64,000 nucleotides of DNA, from NCBI RefSeq assembly GCF_009569385.1, contig NZ_WBOF01000001.1, forward strand, positions 1-64,000, given 5' to 3'. The notes beneath the pieces are model-generated. The model saw only the letters and a program-made list of their open reading frames with translations, was not told the DNA's origin and searched no databases. Each line of letters starts with the position of its first letter. The stretch's first letter is position 1. The DNA is from Streptomyces kaniharaensis. Its GTDB lineage: Bacteria > Actinomycetota > Actinomycetes > Streptomycetales > Streptomycetaceae. Position numbers and translations under genes: made by a program. Shown one piece after another: positions 1-9,027 of this stretch.

Positions 1-760
1 ACATGACCCCTCCAAGGGTGGACGGCACCGGCGGGGTGCGGAGACGACGCGGCACGAAGCCGCCCGCCTCCGGGGCCACCGGCGCGAGAAGGAGGTGATA
101 CGAGGAAACGACCGCCCGCCCCCCGCACTCGGAGCCGGTTGGGGCAAGGGACGGGCGGCGGTGTTCGGCACAGGCACTGGCGAACGGCACCGGGCCCGTG
201 CGCGCGGCCGGCAACGAGCGGGAAGGAGCTCGGGCTTACCGGACGGCGGTGACGACCGCGACAGCGACGATCCGCGGCCGGCTATGCGGCGGGCGGTCGT
301 GGTGGCGTGTCGAGCGGTGCATGTCCCCCATCAAAGCCTTCCCGAAATGCCCCGGGCAAGCCCGTTCACTCTCCCTGACGAACCCCTGACGCAGTGTCGA
401 CGCGTCGTTGATGCTCAGGTCCCGACCGCCGTCGAGTTTCCGGAACTCGCCAAGGCCCTGTGCCCAGCATGGGAAGGCAGCGGTCCGGGGGGCGTGGTTG
501 CCCCAGCTGGGCGCTCGCCGAGGCGGCGGGCTTCCGGCCGGTGCGGCACGGGGTGGCGTACTGGGCGGGCCCGGCCCTCCCTGGTTGACGAACGCGTGTC
601 CGACAAGTCGTCAGGGAACTGTCAAAGAGGCCACTCGGCACGCCAAGCCGGCGTCAAGACGCGCACGTCGCGTGAAAAGCCGGTGCTTCGCTGTCCGGCG
701 TTCCCGTCGCTCCCCGAACCGCCGCCCCTCTCCCGGGCGGCCCGGAAGGTCCCCGAGACG
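1..760. other. Long upstream region without a recognisable gene
   Basis: I find no protein family in any frame of these 760 bases. The kdpB frame is open back to base 95, but the roughly 220 extra residues are low-complexity Arg/Pro/Gly-rich sequence unlike any KdpB N-terminus. An exact anti-Shine-Dalgarno complement (AAGGAGGTGAT, 89-99) is present, but no convincing start codon follows at normal spacing. There is no trace of KdpA or the small KdpF, which normally precede KdpB. The region may be a long leader or promoter or the remains of a rearrangement. Confidence 0.5.
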
Positions 761-2944
761 ATGCGCCGTTCGGCCCTCACCCCACCGGCCACCACCGACG
801 ACCAGCAGAACTGGTTCCGCCGCCCGGACCGTGTTCCCGAGCAGCCACCGCACCACCCGAGCCACCGGCCCAGCACGCCGAGGAGCCGTCGTCGGCTCAT
901 CACCCGTCACCAGCTCGCCGAGGCGCTGCCCGCCGCCGTCCGCAAGCTCCGCCCGCGCACCATGGCGCGCAACCCGGTGATGCTCGTCGTCGAAACCGGC
1001 TCCGCCCTCACCACACTCAGCGCCGTCATCCACCCCAGCGTCTTCTCGTGGATGATCAGCTTCTGGCTCTGGCTCACCGTCCTGTTCGCCAACCTCGCCG
1101 AGGCCGTCGCCGAGGCCCGCGGCAAGGCTCAGGCCGACTCCCTGCGCCGCGCCCAGTCCGCCACCACCGCGAGGCGGCTGCTGCGCTGGCGGGTCGGCAC
1201 CCGCGATCGGCGCCACGAGGTCATCCCCGCCGAGCAGTTGCTGCTGCACGACATCGTGTTGGTGCCGGCCGGAGAGGTCATCCCGCAGGACGGCGAGGTG
1301 GTCGAGGGCGTCGCGAGCGTCGACGAGTCGGCGATCACCGGCGAGTCCGCGCCCGTCATCCGCGAGTCCGGCGGCGACCGCACGAGCGTGACCGGCGGCA
1401 CCAAGGTGCTCTCCGACCACCTGATCATCCGGATCACCTCCCGGCCCGGGCAGAGCTTCATCGACCGCATGATCAACCTGGTCGAGGGCGCCAACCGGCA
1501 GAAGACCCCGAACGAGATCGCGCTTAACATTCTGCTCGCCTCGCTCACCATCGTCTTCCTGCTCTCCGTCGTCTCCCTCCAGCCGATGGCCATCTACGCC
1601 CACGCGCCCCAAACCACCATCGTGCTGGTCGCGTTGATGGTCGCGCTCATCCCGACCACCATCGGCGCGCTGCTCTCCGCGATCGGCATCGCCGGGATGG
1701 ACCGGCTCGTGCAGCGCAACGTCGTCGCCCTTTCCGGCCGGGCGGTCGAGGCGGCCGGGGACGTCGACGTGCTGCTGCTCGACAAAACCGGCACCATCAC
1801 CCACGGCAACCGTCACGCTGTCGCCCTCCACCCCCTGCCCGGCGCCGCCACCGAACAGCTCGCCGAGGCCGCGCAGTTGGCGTCGGTGGCCGACGAGACA
1901 CCGGAGGGTCGTTCACTGATGGAACTGACGAACCGTCAGTACTGGGTGCCGCCAAGGGCTCCCGGCGAACTCGGCGAGCAGCGGCCCGTCCCGTTCACCG
2001 CACACAGTCGGATGAGCGGCGTCGACCTGCGCTGGCCCGACGGCACCACCTGCCTCATCCGCAAGGGCGCCGCAGGCGCCGTCGCCCGGTGGGTCGTGGA
2101 GTCCGGCGGACGGCTGCCCATGGAGGCCAAGCCGCTCGTCGACGGGATCGCCGAGGCCGGCGGCACCCCGCTGCTCGTCGCCGTCCACGACCGGCACGGC
2201 GCCCGCGCGCTCGGCGTCGTCGAACTCAAGGACGTCGTCAAGGAAGGCATCGCGGAACGCTTCGCCGAACTGCGCCGGATGGGCATCCGCACCGTCATGG
2301 TCACCGGCGACAACCCGCTCACCGCCAGGGCCATCGCGGAGGAGGCCGGGGTCGACGACTTCCTCGCCGAGGCCACCCCGGAGGACAAACTCGCCTACCT
2401 GCGGCAGGAACAGGCCGCTGGGAACATGGTCGCCATGACCGGCGACGGCACCAACGACGCCCCCGCCCTCGCCCAGGCCGACGTCGGCGTCGCCATGAAC
2501 TCCGGCACCCCGGCCGCCAAGGAGGCCGGCAACATGGTCGACCTCGACTCCAACCCGGCCAAGCTCATCGACATCATCCGGGTCGGCAAGCAACTCCTCA
2601 TCACCCGAGGGGCGTTGACCACCTTCTCGATCACCAACGACGTGGCCAAGTTCTTCGCGATCATCCCCGCGATGTTCGCCGGCGCCTACCCCGGCCTGCA
2701 CCACCTCAACATCATGGGCCTGCACAGCCCCACCTCGGCGATCGCCTCCGCGATCATCTTCAACGCGCTGATCATCGTCGCGCTCATCCCGCTCGCCCTG
2801 CGCGGCGTGCGCTACCAGCCCGCGTCGGCCACCGACCTGCTCCGGCGCAACCTGCGGGTGTACGGCCTGGGAGGGCTGATCCTGCCGTTCCTCGGCATCA
2901 AGGCGATCGACCTGCTGATCGAGTTCGTGCCGGGGCTGGGATAG
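761..2944 (+). CDS. kdpB: Potassium-transporting P-type ATPase subunit B (KdpB)
   Basis: KdpB is the ATP-hydrolysing catalytic subunit of the KdpFABC K+ uptake pump in the cytoplasmic membrane. The protein is 727 residues. It shows the actuator motif TGES at 193-196, the phosphorylation motif DKTGT with Asp341, and the hinge motif GDGTND at 561, and it keeps the KdpB-specific stretches [18 protein letters not shown] and [21 protein letters not shown] 761 is chosen because it is the last start before family similarity begins ([13 protein letters not shown]) and a GGAAGG stands upstream. The normal partners are missing: no kdpA in the preceding 760 bases and no kdpC after it, where a strong terminator follows within 10 bases. 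Without KdpA the pump would have no K+ channel subunit, so the gene is either a remnant, depends on subunits encoded elsewhere, or does something else. Confidence 0.93.
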   Translation: MRRSALTPPATTDDQQNWFRRPDRVPEQPPHHPSHRPSTPRSRRRLITRHQLAEALPAAVRKLRPRTMARNPVMLVVETGSALTTLSAVIHPSVFSWMISFWLWLTVLFANLAEAVAEARGKAQADSLRRAQSATTARRLLRWRVGTRDRRHEVIPAEQLLLHDIVLVPAGEVIPQDGEVVEGVASVDESAITGESAPVIRESGGDRTSVTGGTKVLSDHLIIRITSRPGQSFIDRMINLVEGANRQKTPNEIALNILLASLTIVFLLSVVSLQPMAIYAHAPQTTIVLVALMVALIPTTIGALLSAIGIAGMDRLVQRNVVALSGRAVEAAGDVDVLLLDKTGTITHGNRHAVALHPLPGAATEQLAEAAQLASVADETPEGRSLMELTNRQYWVPPRAPGELGEQRPVPFTAHSRMSGVDLRWPDGTTCLIRKGAAGAVARWVVESGGRLPMEAKPLVDGIAEAGGTPLLVAVHDRHGARALGVVELKDVVKEGIAERFAELRRMGIRTVMVTGDNPLTARAIAEEAGVDDFLAEATPEDKLAYLRQEQAAGNMVAMTGDGTNDAPALAQADVGVAMNSGTPAAKEAGNMVDLDSNPAKLIDIIRVGKQLLITRGALTTFSITNDVAKFFAIIPAMFAGAYPGLHHLNIMGLHSPTSAIASAIIFNALIIVALIPLALRGVRYQPASATDLLRRNLRVYGLGGLILPFLGIKAIDLLIEFVPGLG

Positions 2945-2953
2945 CACACCCGG

Positions 2954-2988
2954 CCTGCCGCCTGCGGAGCGACTCCGGAGGCGGCAGG
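2954..2988. terminator. Bidirectional terminator hairpin
   Basis: The arms CCTGCCGCCT and AGGCGGCAGG pair perfectly, and after one G-G mismatch a second 5-bp stem (CGGAG/CTCCG) closes on a 3-base loop. It lies between the convergent kdpB and the small membrane protein gene, whose stop codon is two bases away, so it probably ends both transcripts. Confidence 0.8.
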
Positions 2989-2989
2989 C

Positions 2990-3415
2990 TCAGCCGAAAC
3001 GGTTCCCGGAGTCCTCGCCGACCGGAAGGCGCTCGACGCGGATCGCCCGGCGCGGCAGCGCGGCCGGCAGCGAAATCACCAGGGCTGCCACCGTGAACAG
3101 GGCGAAGTGCCCGCCTTCCACCCCCGGACCCGACCATCCGAGTTCGGCATGGCGGTGCTCGACGAAGGCGTTGCAGCACAACCAGGCGGCCAGTCCGACC
3201 AGCGGCGCGGCCAGGGGCCGGGAGAAGGCTCCTGCCAGCGCGGCCAGGCCGACGTACGCGACGTACGGGAAGCAGCCGGCATGCAGCTCGCCCAGCCAGC
3301 CGAGGCCGAGCGCGAGCGCGCCACCGGCGACCAGGGCCACCGTGCCGGACGCTGCGACCGGCAGGCGGTCGAGGACGGGGTGGTAGCGACGGCCGCCGGG
3401 GCGGGCGGAGTACAT
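2990..3415 (-). CDS. Small membrane protein, last gene of the permease/KdpD-like operon
   Basis: This 141-residue protein has about four hydrophobic segments (for example VALVAGGALALGLGWLG and LAAPLVGLAAWLCCNAFV), so it is probably an integral membrane protein. I do not recognise the family. Its size and repeated helices resemble a DUF4118-type four-helix bundle, the membrane unit also found in KdpD, but that is only an impression. ATG 3415 is used because a GGACAGGA lies about 8 bases upstream; the frame is open back into the kdpD-like gene but is Arg-rich there. It follows the KdpD-like gene by about 160 bases in the same direction and is the final gene before the shared terminator, which suggests a role in the same ion-related unit. 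Confidence 0.6.
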   Translation of the reverse strand: MYSARPGGRRYHPVLDRLPVAASGTVALVAGGALALGLGWLGELHAGCFPYVAYVGLAALAGAFSRPLAAPLVGLAAWLCCNAFVEHRHAELGWSGPGVEGGHFALFTVAALVISLPAALPRRAIRVERLPVGEDSGNRFG

Positions 3416-3576
3416 GCGCAATGTCCTGTCCCAGCTTCGCCGCAAGTCCGTTCGACGCCAGCCAATCCGACGGCCGCAGCCCCGCCGCCTCGCCTTGACG
3501 GAATCCTGACGCCGCCGCCCGGAATCACAACGCGATCTTGACGCCCCGGATCGCCGACCAGCCCGGAGCCACGGCA

Positions 3577-6024
3577 TCACGCCACCGCGCGAGCCAGGCT
3601 GATCACGTAGGCGGTACCGCCGCCGGGAGCCTCCTCGACGGCCAGTTCGCCGTTCATCGCCTCCACGAATCCCCGCACCACCGCCAGACCCGCAGGCTCC
3701 CCGGCAACGGCCTCGCCGCCGTGGGCGGTCACCCGGACATCCACCCGCCCGGCCACCACGCCGGCGTCGACCACCACCGCCCCCGCCGCCGTCCCCCCGG
3801 AGGCCAGGACGTCCGCGAGCGCCCGCTCCAGCAGCCCGGGATCGGCGAGCACCTGCGGCAGACCCGAACCGAGGTCGATGCGGACGCCCGCCAGCCCCTC
3901 CGCGGCAGCCCGCACCACCTCCGCCACCGCCGTCGGCCGCAGCACCACCGGCATGACCCCGGCCCGCAGCCGGCTCAGGTCCAACAGGTTGGCGACCAGC
4001 CGCTCCATCCGCGCCACCTCGGCGTCGATCCGCTCCACGGCCGGCTCAGGCAGCCGCTCGGTCTCCCGGCGCACCGCCGCCAGCGGCGCCCGCAGGTCCT
4101 GCCCGACGGCTTCCAGCAGTGCGGTGTGCAGAGCGTCGGTCTGCGCGAGCACCTCCGCCGCCGACGCCTGCGCGACCAACCGTTCCCGCTCCCGGGCCAG
4201 CTTCAACTGGGTGACGTACGGTCCGAGCAGCCGGGCGTCCTCCTCGGTGAGCGGTGTGCCACGCAGCACCAGCAACGCGTCGTCGCCCAGGTCGACCGAG
4301 AACGATGCCTCGTCCGGCCGCAGCGGCACCTCCGGCCCGGCTGTGGCCACCGGCAGCCAGAGCGCACCCGTCCGCACCAGCACGGCGACGCCGTCGAGTT
4401 GGAACACCTGCCGCAGCTCCGCCACCAGATCGGGCAGCACCCGCGCCCCGGACTCCACCGTCTCCCCCGCCAGCCGGGCCAGCACCGCCGCCTCCGCTCG
4501 CGCCCGGCCCGCCTGCTGCGAGCGCCGCGTCAGACCGTCGATCAGATGGGAGATCACCCCGGCCACCGCGAGGAACAGCAGCAGCGCCGCGACGTCCACA
4601 CCCCGCTCCACCATCAGGCTGTGCCACGGCGTGGTGAAGAAGAAGTCCGCCGCCAGCGCCCCGGCCGCCGTGCTGCCCGCCGCCGGCAGCAGACCGCCCA
4701 ACCGGGCCGTCCCGGCCACCAGCAGCAGCAGGCACAGCAGCACGCCGGACAGGCCGAGCGAGTCACGCAGCGGCGACAGCGCCCAGGCCAGCGCGACCGC
4801 CCCGACCGGCCCGAGCAACCACGCCAGCCGGCGCCGCCGAACCGGGACCAGCGCCGGGCGACGGCGTCGGGGCGCGGGCGGCACGGTCAGCAGTCCCGGC
4901 TCGGGCGGCGGCAGCACACGCACGTCGATCGGGCCGGCCAGCCGGATCACCCGGTTGATCACCGAGCCGGAGACCAACTCGCGCAACCGGCTGCGACTCG
5001 TCGGCCCCAACAGGATCTGCGTGGCACTCTCCGTCCGGGCGAAGTCCACCAACGTCCGGGCCACATCTCCGCCACTCACCTCGACGAAGGTGCCGTGCAG
5101 CTCCCGCAGCAGCGCCCGCTGCTCCGCCAGGCCCGGCGGCTCCCGCTGCGCCGTAGCGTCGTCCAGCCGGACGTGCACGCCGATCAGGTCCCCGTGCACG
5201 CGGGTCGCGGTGCGGGCGCCCCGGCGGATCAGGTGCTCGCCTTGCGGGGCGCCGTTGAGCGCGACCATGATCCGCTCCTTGGTCTCCCAAGGCGCCCGGA
5301 TGCCGTGCCGGGCACGGTAGTCGGCCAGCTCCTCCTCCACCCGGTCCGCGAGCCACAGCAACGCCAGCTCCCGCAGGGCGCCGAGGTTGCCGGCCCGGAA
5401 GTAGTGGTCCAGGGCCACGTCGATCCGGTCCGGCGCGTAGATCTCCCCCTGTGCCATCCGCGTGCGCAGCGCCTGCGGGCTCAGATCGACCAGCTCGATC
5501 CGGTCGGCGGCCCGGACCACCTCGTCGGGGATCGTCTCGCGCTGGGCGACGCCGGTGATCTGCTCCACGACGTCGTTGAGGCTCTCCAGGTGCTGGATGT
5601 TGAGCGTCGTCGCCACGTCGATCCCGGCGTCCAGCAGCTCCCGCACGTCCTGCCAGCGCTTCTCGTTCCGCCCGCCGGGCACGTCGGTGTGAGCGAGCTC
5701 GTCCACCAGCGCGAGGGCCGGACGGCGCGCCAGCAGGGCGTCCACGTCCAGCTCCGTCAGTTCCACGCCCCGGTACGACACCGGCCGCCGGGGCAGCACC
5801 GGCAAGTCCCCCAGCTGCTCGTCCGTGCCGCGACGGCCGTACGTCTCGACCAGGCCGACCACCACGTCCAGTCCCTCCCCGCGCAGCCGCCGCCCCTCCC
5901 GGAGCATGGCGTACGTCTTCCCCACCCCCGGCGCCGCCCCCAGGAACACCCGCAGCTTCCCGGTCACCGCCGCCCCGCCACCTCCCCCGCTTCCACGTCC
6001 ATGCTCCGCCCCTCTTGAAGACAT
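3577..6024 (-). CDS. KdpD-like sensor with a degenerate histidine-kinase core
   Basis: The N-terminus is classic KdpD: Walker A GAAPGVGKT at 29-37, the VVVGLVETYGR strand, the conserved DELAHTDVPG and TTLNIQHLESL segments, then a universal-stress-protein domain, a four-helix DUF4118 membrane unit (about 385-490) and a GAF-like region. KdpD proteins sense K+, and the USP domain binds c-di-AMP in some relatives. The C-terminal kinase is broken by substitution. The phospho-acceptor His in the usual SHDLRTPL box is Gln642 (VGQDLRAPL), the N-box asparagine is absent (RALADVLASGG) and the DxGxG box is replaced by TAHGGEAVAG; only a weak last G-box remains. It cannot work as a normal histidine kinase. 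No response regulator gene is nearby. It follows the permease by 3 bases. A GTG at 5967 with GGGGGAGG upstream is an alternative start. Confidence 0.88.
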   Translation of the reverse strand: MSSRGAEHGRGSGGGGGAAVTGKLRVFLGAAPGVGKTYAMLREGRRLRGEGLDVVVGLVETYGRRGTDEQLGDLPVLPRRPVSYRGVELTELDVDALLARRPALALVDELAHTDVPGGRNEKRWQDVRELLDAGIDVATTLNIQHLESLNDVVEQITGVAQRETIPDEVVRAADRIELVDLSPQALRTRMAQGEIYAPDRIDVALDHYFRAGNLGALRELALLWLADRVEEELADYRARHGIRAPWETKERIMVALNGAPQGEHLIRRGARTATRVHGDLIGVHVRLDDATAQREPPGLAEQRALLRELHGTFVEVSGGDVARTLVDFARTESATQILLGPTSRSRLRELVSGSVINRVIRLAGPIDVRVLPPPEPGLLTVPPAPRRRRPALVPVRRRRLAWLLGPVGAVALAWALSPLRDSLGLSGVLLCLLLLVAGTARLGGLLPAAGSTAAGALAADFFFTTPWHSLMVERGVDVAALLLFLAVAGVISHLIDGLTRRSQQAGRARAEAAVLARLAGETVESGARVLPDLVAELRQVFQLDGVAVLVRTGALWLPVATAGPEVPLRPDEASFSVDLGDDALLVLRGTPLTEEDARLLGPYVTQLKLARERERLVAQASAAEVLAQTDALHTALLEAVGQDLRAPLAAVRRETERLPEPAVERIDAEVARMERLVANLLDLSRLRAGVMPVVLRPTAVAEVVRAAAEGLAGVRIDLGSGLPQVLADPGLLERALADVLASGGTAAGAVVVDAGVVAGRVDVRVTAHGGEAVAGEPAGLAVVRGFVEAMNGELAVEEAPGGGTAYVISLARAVA

Positions 6025-6027
6025 GCC

Positions 6028-7986
6028 CTACCCGACGTGGACACGCGGGCGCCGGGAACGGTCCGGCTCGGCCTCGCGCAGCACCTCGCGGGTGACCGGG
6101 GCGACCTCGCCCTGACCGAACAGGAAGAAGCGCAGGAAGTGGCTGAACGGGTTTCCCTCGGTCCACCCGAAGTAGATGTGCGGCAGCTGCCCGGTGCGGT
6201 CCCGGATGGTCAGCAGCAGGGCGGCCAACGCGTTCGAGACGCTGGAGCTCTCCAGCGACAGCAGCCGGTAGCGATCGTGCAGCACCTCGCCGTGCACGTC
6301 CAGCACCGACTCGAACTCGGACGGATCCCGTACCGTCACCTCGACGAAGACCAGGTCGAGGTCGGCCGGGATCTCGTGGTGCGCCCGGATCTCCCGCTTC
6401 TTCTCCTGGTAGTCCGCCAGGTCCCGGTTGTTCGGCTCGCTGGCGATCAGCCGCATCGGCCGGTAGGTGTAGTCGCGGACGAACCGCTCGGCTGCCTCGT
6501 CCAACACCACGTCGGTGACGCGCAGTTCGAAGGCCCGCTTGAGCCGGGACAGGAACGAGACCAGGACGATCCCGCCGATGAAGCAGGCACCGATCTTCAC
6601 ACCGTCCGGACGTTCGGCGATGTTCGCGCCCGTCGTGTAGAGGAACACCGCCGCGATCGCGGCGAAGCCGATGGTCCAGTTGCGCTGCCGGGCCTTGTGG
6701 GCGGCGATGGTGACGGCGATGGCGGCCGAGGAGATCAGCACCAGCACACCGGTCGCGTACGCGCCGCTCTGGGCGTCCACGTTCGCGTCGAAGATCCATG
6801 TCACCAGGAACCCGATCAGCGTCAGCACGATCACCATCGGCCGCACCGCCCGCGCCCAGTGCGGCGCCATGCCGTACCGCGGCAGGTAGCGCGGCAGCAG
6901 ATTGAGCATGCCCGCCATCGCCGACGCGCCGGCGAACCAGAGGATCGCGATGGTCGACAGATCGTAGACGGTGCCGAAGGTGCCGCCCAGGTTCTGGTGG
7001 GCGAGGTACGCCAGGGCGCGGCCGTTGGCCTGCCCGCCGGTCTCGAACGCGGCCTTGGGGATCAGCAGGGTGGTGATGAAGCTCGTCGTGATCAGGAACG
7101 CGCTCATGATCAGCGCGGCGGTGGAGAGCAGCCTGCGGGCGCCCCGGATCCGCCCGGTGGGCTTGTCCTCGGTGTCCTCGGGATCACCCTCGATGTGCGG
7201 CATCACGGCGACGCCGGTCTCGAAGCCGGACAGGCCGAGCGCCAGTTTCGGGAAGACGATCAGCGCGACGCCGATCATCGCGAGCACGTTGCCGTGCTCG
7301 GCGGTGAGCGCGTCCGCCCAGTCGGTGACCACGTGCGGGGCTTGCAGCACGTGCCAGAGCCCGTTCACCACGACGACGACGTTGAGCGCCAGGTAGACCA
7401 CGACCAGGAACACCGCCAGGCCGATAGCCTCGCTGAACCCCTTCAGGAAGACCCCGCCGAGCAGCGCGACCAGCAGCAGGGTGATCAGCATCTGCTTGCC
7501 GGACAGCGCGCTGTGCAGACTCGGATTCTCCACCAGGTGCGCGGTCGCGTCCGCCGCCGACAGGGTGATGGTGATCATGAAGTCCGTCGCCGCGAACCCG
7601 AGCAGCGCCAGGACGAACAACTTCCCCTGCCAGAACGACAGCAGCCGCTCCAGCATCGCGATCGACCCCTCACCGTGCGGGCTCTCCTGCGCCACCCGCC
7701 GGTACACCGGCAGCGCGCCGAACAGCGTCACGATCACCAGCACGATCGTCGCCACCGGCGACAGCAGCCCGGCCGCGAGCGCCGCGATGCCGGGCTGGTA
7801 GCCGAGCGTGGAGAAGTAGTCCAGACCGGTCAGGCACATCACCCGCCACCAGCGCTGGCCCCTGTGCTCGACCGGCGCCTCCGCGTGCGGCCCCGGGTGC
7901 TGCTTGGCCATGTCGGACAGGCCTGCCAGCAGCCACGCCCGGAACCTCGCCCGCCGCGTCGACGCGGCCGCACCCGACGAACTCAC
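6028..7986 (-). CDS. APC-superfamily permease, possible K+ or amino acid transporter
   Basis: This is an integral membrane transporter of about 652 residues with roughly 12 hydrophobic helices and a soluble C-terminal tail of about 150 residues (from about [12 protein letters not shown]). The APC signature lies in [21 protein letters not shown] at the first helix, preceded by a short cytoplasmic N-terminus. Family members move amino acids, and relatives of the Kup/KimA type move K+. The substrate cannot be read from the sequence. Its position directly before a KdpD-like protein, separated by 3 bases, and facing kdpB favours an ion-related role, but this is inference. GTG 7986 is chosen for its AGGGGCGCAGG upstream; ATG 7911 (MAKQHPG) is an alternative. 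Confidence 0.82.
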   Translation of the reverse strand: MSSSGAAASTRRARFRAWLLAGLSDMAKQHPGPHAEAPVEHRGQRWWRVMCLTGLDYFSTLGYQPGIAALAAGLLSPVATIVLVIVTLFGALPVYRRVAQESPHGEGSIAMLERLLSFWQGKLFVLALLGFAATDFMITITLSAADATAHLVENPSLHSALSGKQMLITLLLVALLGGVFLKGFSEAIGLAVFLVVVYLALNVVVVVNGLWHVLQAPHVVTDWADALTAEHGNVLAMIGVALIVFPKLALGLSGFETGVAVMPHIEGDPEDTEDKPTGRIRGARRLLSTAALIMSAFLITTSFITTLLIPKAAFETGGQANGRALAYLAHQNLGGTFGTVYDLSTIAILWFAGASAMAGMLNLLPRYLPRYGMAPHWARAVRPMVIVLTLIGFLVTWIFDANVDAQSGAYATGVLVLISSAAIAVTIAAHKARQRNWTIGFAAIAAVFLYTTGANIAERPDGVKIGACFIGGIVLVSFLSRLKRAFELRVTDVVLDEAAERFVRDYTYRPMRLIASEPNNRDLADYQEKKREIRAHHEIPADLDLVFVEVTVRDPSEFESVLDVHGEVLHDRYRLLSLESSSVSNALAALLLTIRDRTGQLPHIYFGWTEGNPFSHFLRFFLFGQGEVAPVTREVLREAEPDRSRRPRVHVG

Positions 7987-8278
7987 CCTGCGCCCCTGTC
8001 CACGTCCCGATACCGGCGCCACCGAGGCGGCGGCAGGGCGAAAGGCTATGCGACCAGCCGCTGCACTCTCGGTATCCGCTCGCCCGGTGTACCCCCATTG
8101 GTCCAGCCGCCGCGGTTACCTCACCAACACCTCCCTGCGCTTCGCACTCCGGCCGCCGGGCTTCCCATGACCCGGCATCGGAAGGCCTGTCAGGGTTGGT
8201 CCGGATTCGCCGGTTGTCAGCGCTGGACCTGAGGACGCGCTGGGCTTCGCGCCGGCCCTGTGGCTCAAGAGAGCGGCG

Positions 8279-8545
8279 GTGATCAGCCTGATGAATCGTC
8301 AGCCGATCACCGATCTGTCGGTGCTGCTCAGGCACTATGTGAGCACAGGCGCGATTCTGGCGCCGCTCCCCACCGGCTGCGTTGCCCTGGACGACCAGCA
8401 GGTCGCCGCCTGGCCCCTGGCAGACCCGGCCGCTTTCGCGCCCGACTACCCGCTGAGCATGTGCTGGTCCCCGATCGTGCGCTGCAACCTGGCCTGCCCC
8501 CAGTGCCTCGACGACGAGAGCGTGCCCGGCCACCAAACACACGCA
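8279..8545 (+). pseudogene. Radical SAM protein, 5' remnant
   Basis: Only the first 80-odd residues of a radical SAM enzyme survive. They include a tetra-segment ending in CWSPIVRCNLACPQCLDD, where C69-x3-C73-x2-C76 is the exact iron-sulfur/SAM cluster signature. After about VPGHQ the reading continues into Gly/Arg-rich sequence that is the antisense of the neighbouring flavoprotein gene, so the catalytic TIM barrel and any SPASM domain are gone. The end at about 8545 is my estimate of where similarity stops. GTG 8279 and ATG 8291 are possible starts. The stub lies next to the IS-disrupted reductase gene, so this spot has been rearranged more than once. Confidence 0.65.
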
Positions 8546-9027
8546 TGCGGCCAGTGCGCCGGACCAGGGCGGCGGCTCACCGGTGTTCGGGGTTCTCGAA
8601 GTCGAAGCGGCAGCCGGCGTCCCACTCCGAGCGCTGGTTGCCGTGGGCCGGGATGCCGCCGGCGTCCTTGAGCATGCGGGCCATGTGGAGCTGGTTCCAG
8701 GTCATGAAGGTGGCGTTGCGGTTGGTGAAATCGTTCTCCGGCCCACCGGAGCCGGGGTCGAGGTAGGACGGGCCGGGGCCGGCCTCGCCGACCCAGCCGG
8801 CGTCGGCCTGCGGCGGGATGACGTAACCAAGGTGCTGCAGGCTGTAGAGGACGTTCATCGCGCAATGCTTGGCGCCGTCCTCGTTGCCGGTGATCAGACA
8901 GCCGCCGACCCGGCCGTAGTAGGCGTACTGGCCATCGGAGTTGAGGATCGACGAGCAGGCATACAGGCGCTCGATGACCTTCTTCATCACTGACGAGTTA
9001 TCTCCCAGCCAGACAGGCCCGGCTAAC

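Noticed and set aside
95..760. N-terminal extension of the KdpB frame by 222 residues
   Set aside because: The residues are low-complexity Arg/Pro/Gly and unlike any KdpB; the GTG at 95 is inside the Shine-Dalgarno-like sequence, not after it.
1..760. c-di-AMP (ydaO-type) riboswitch upstream of kdpB
   Set aside because: I looked for the conserved ydaO stems because of the K+ context but could not build them from this sequence.
3538..6018. 826-residue plus-strand open frame
   Set aside because: It is a shadow of the KdpD-like gene on the other strand: Gln/Arg/Pro/His-rich with no recognisable domain.
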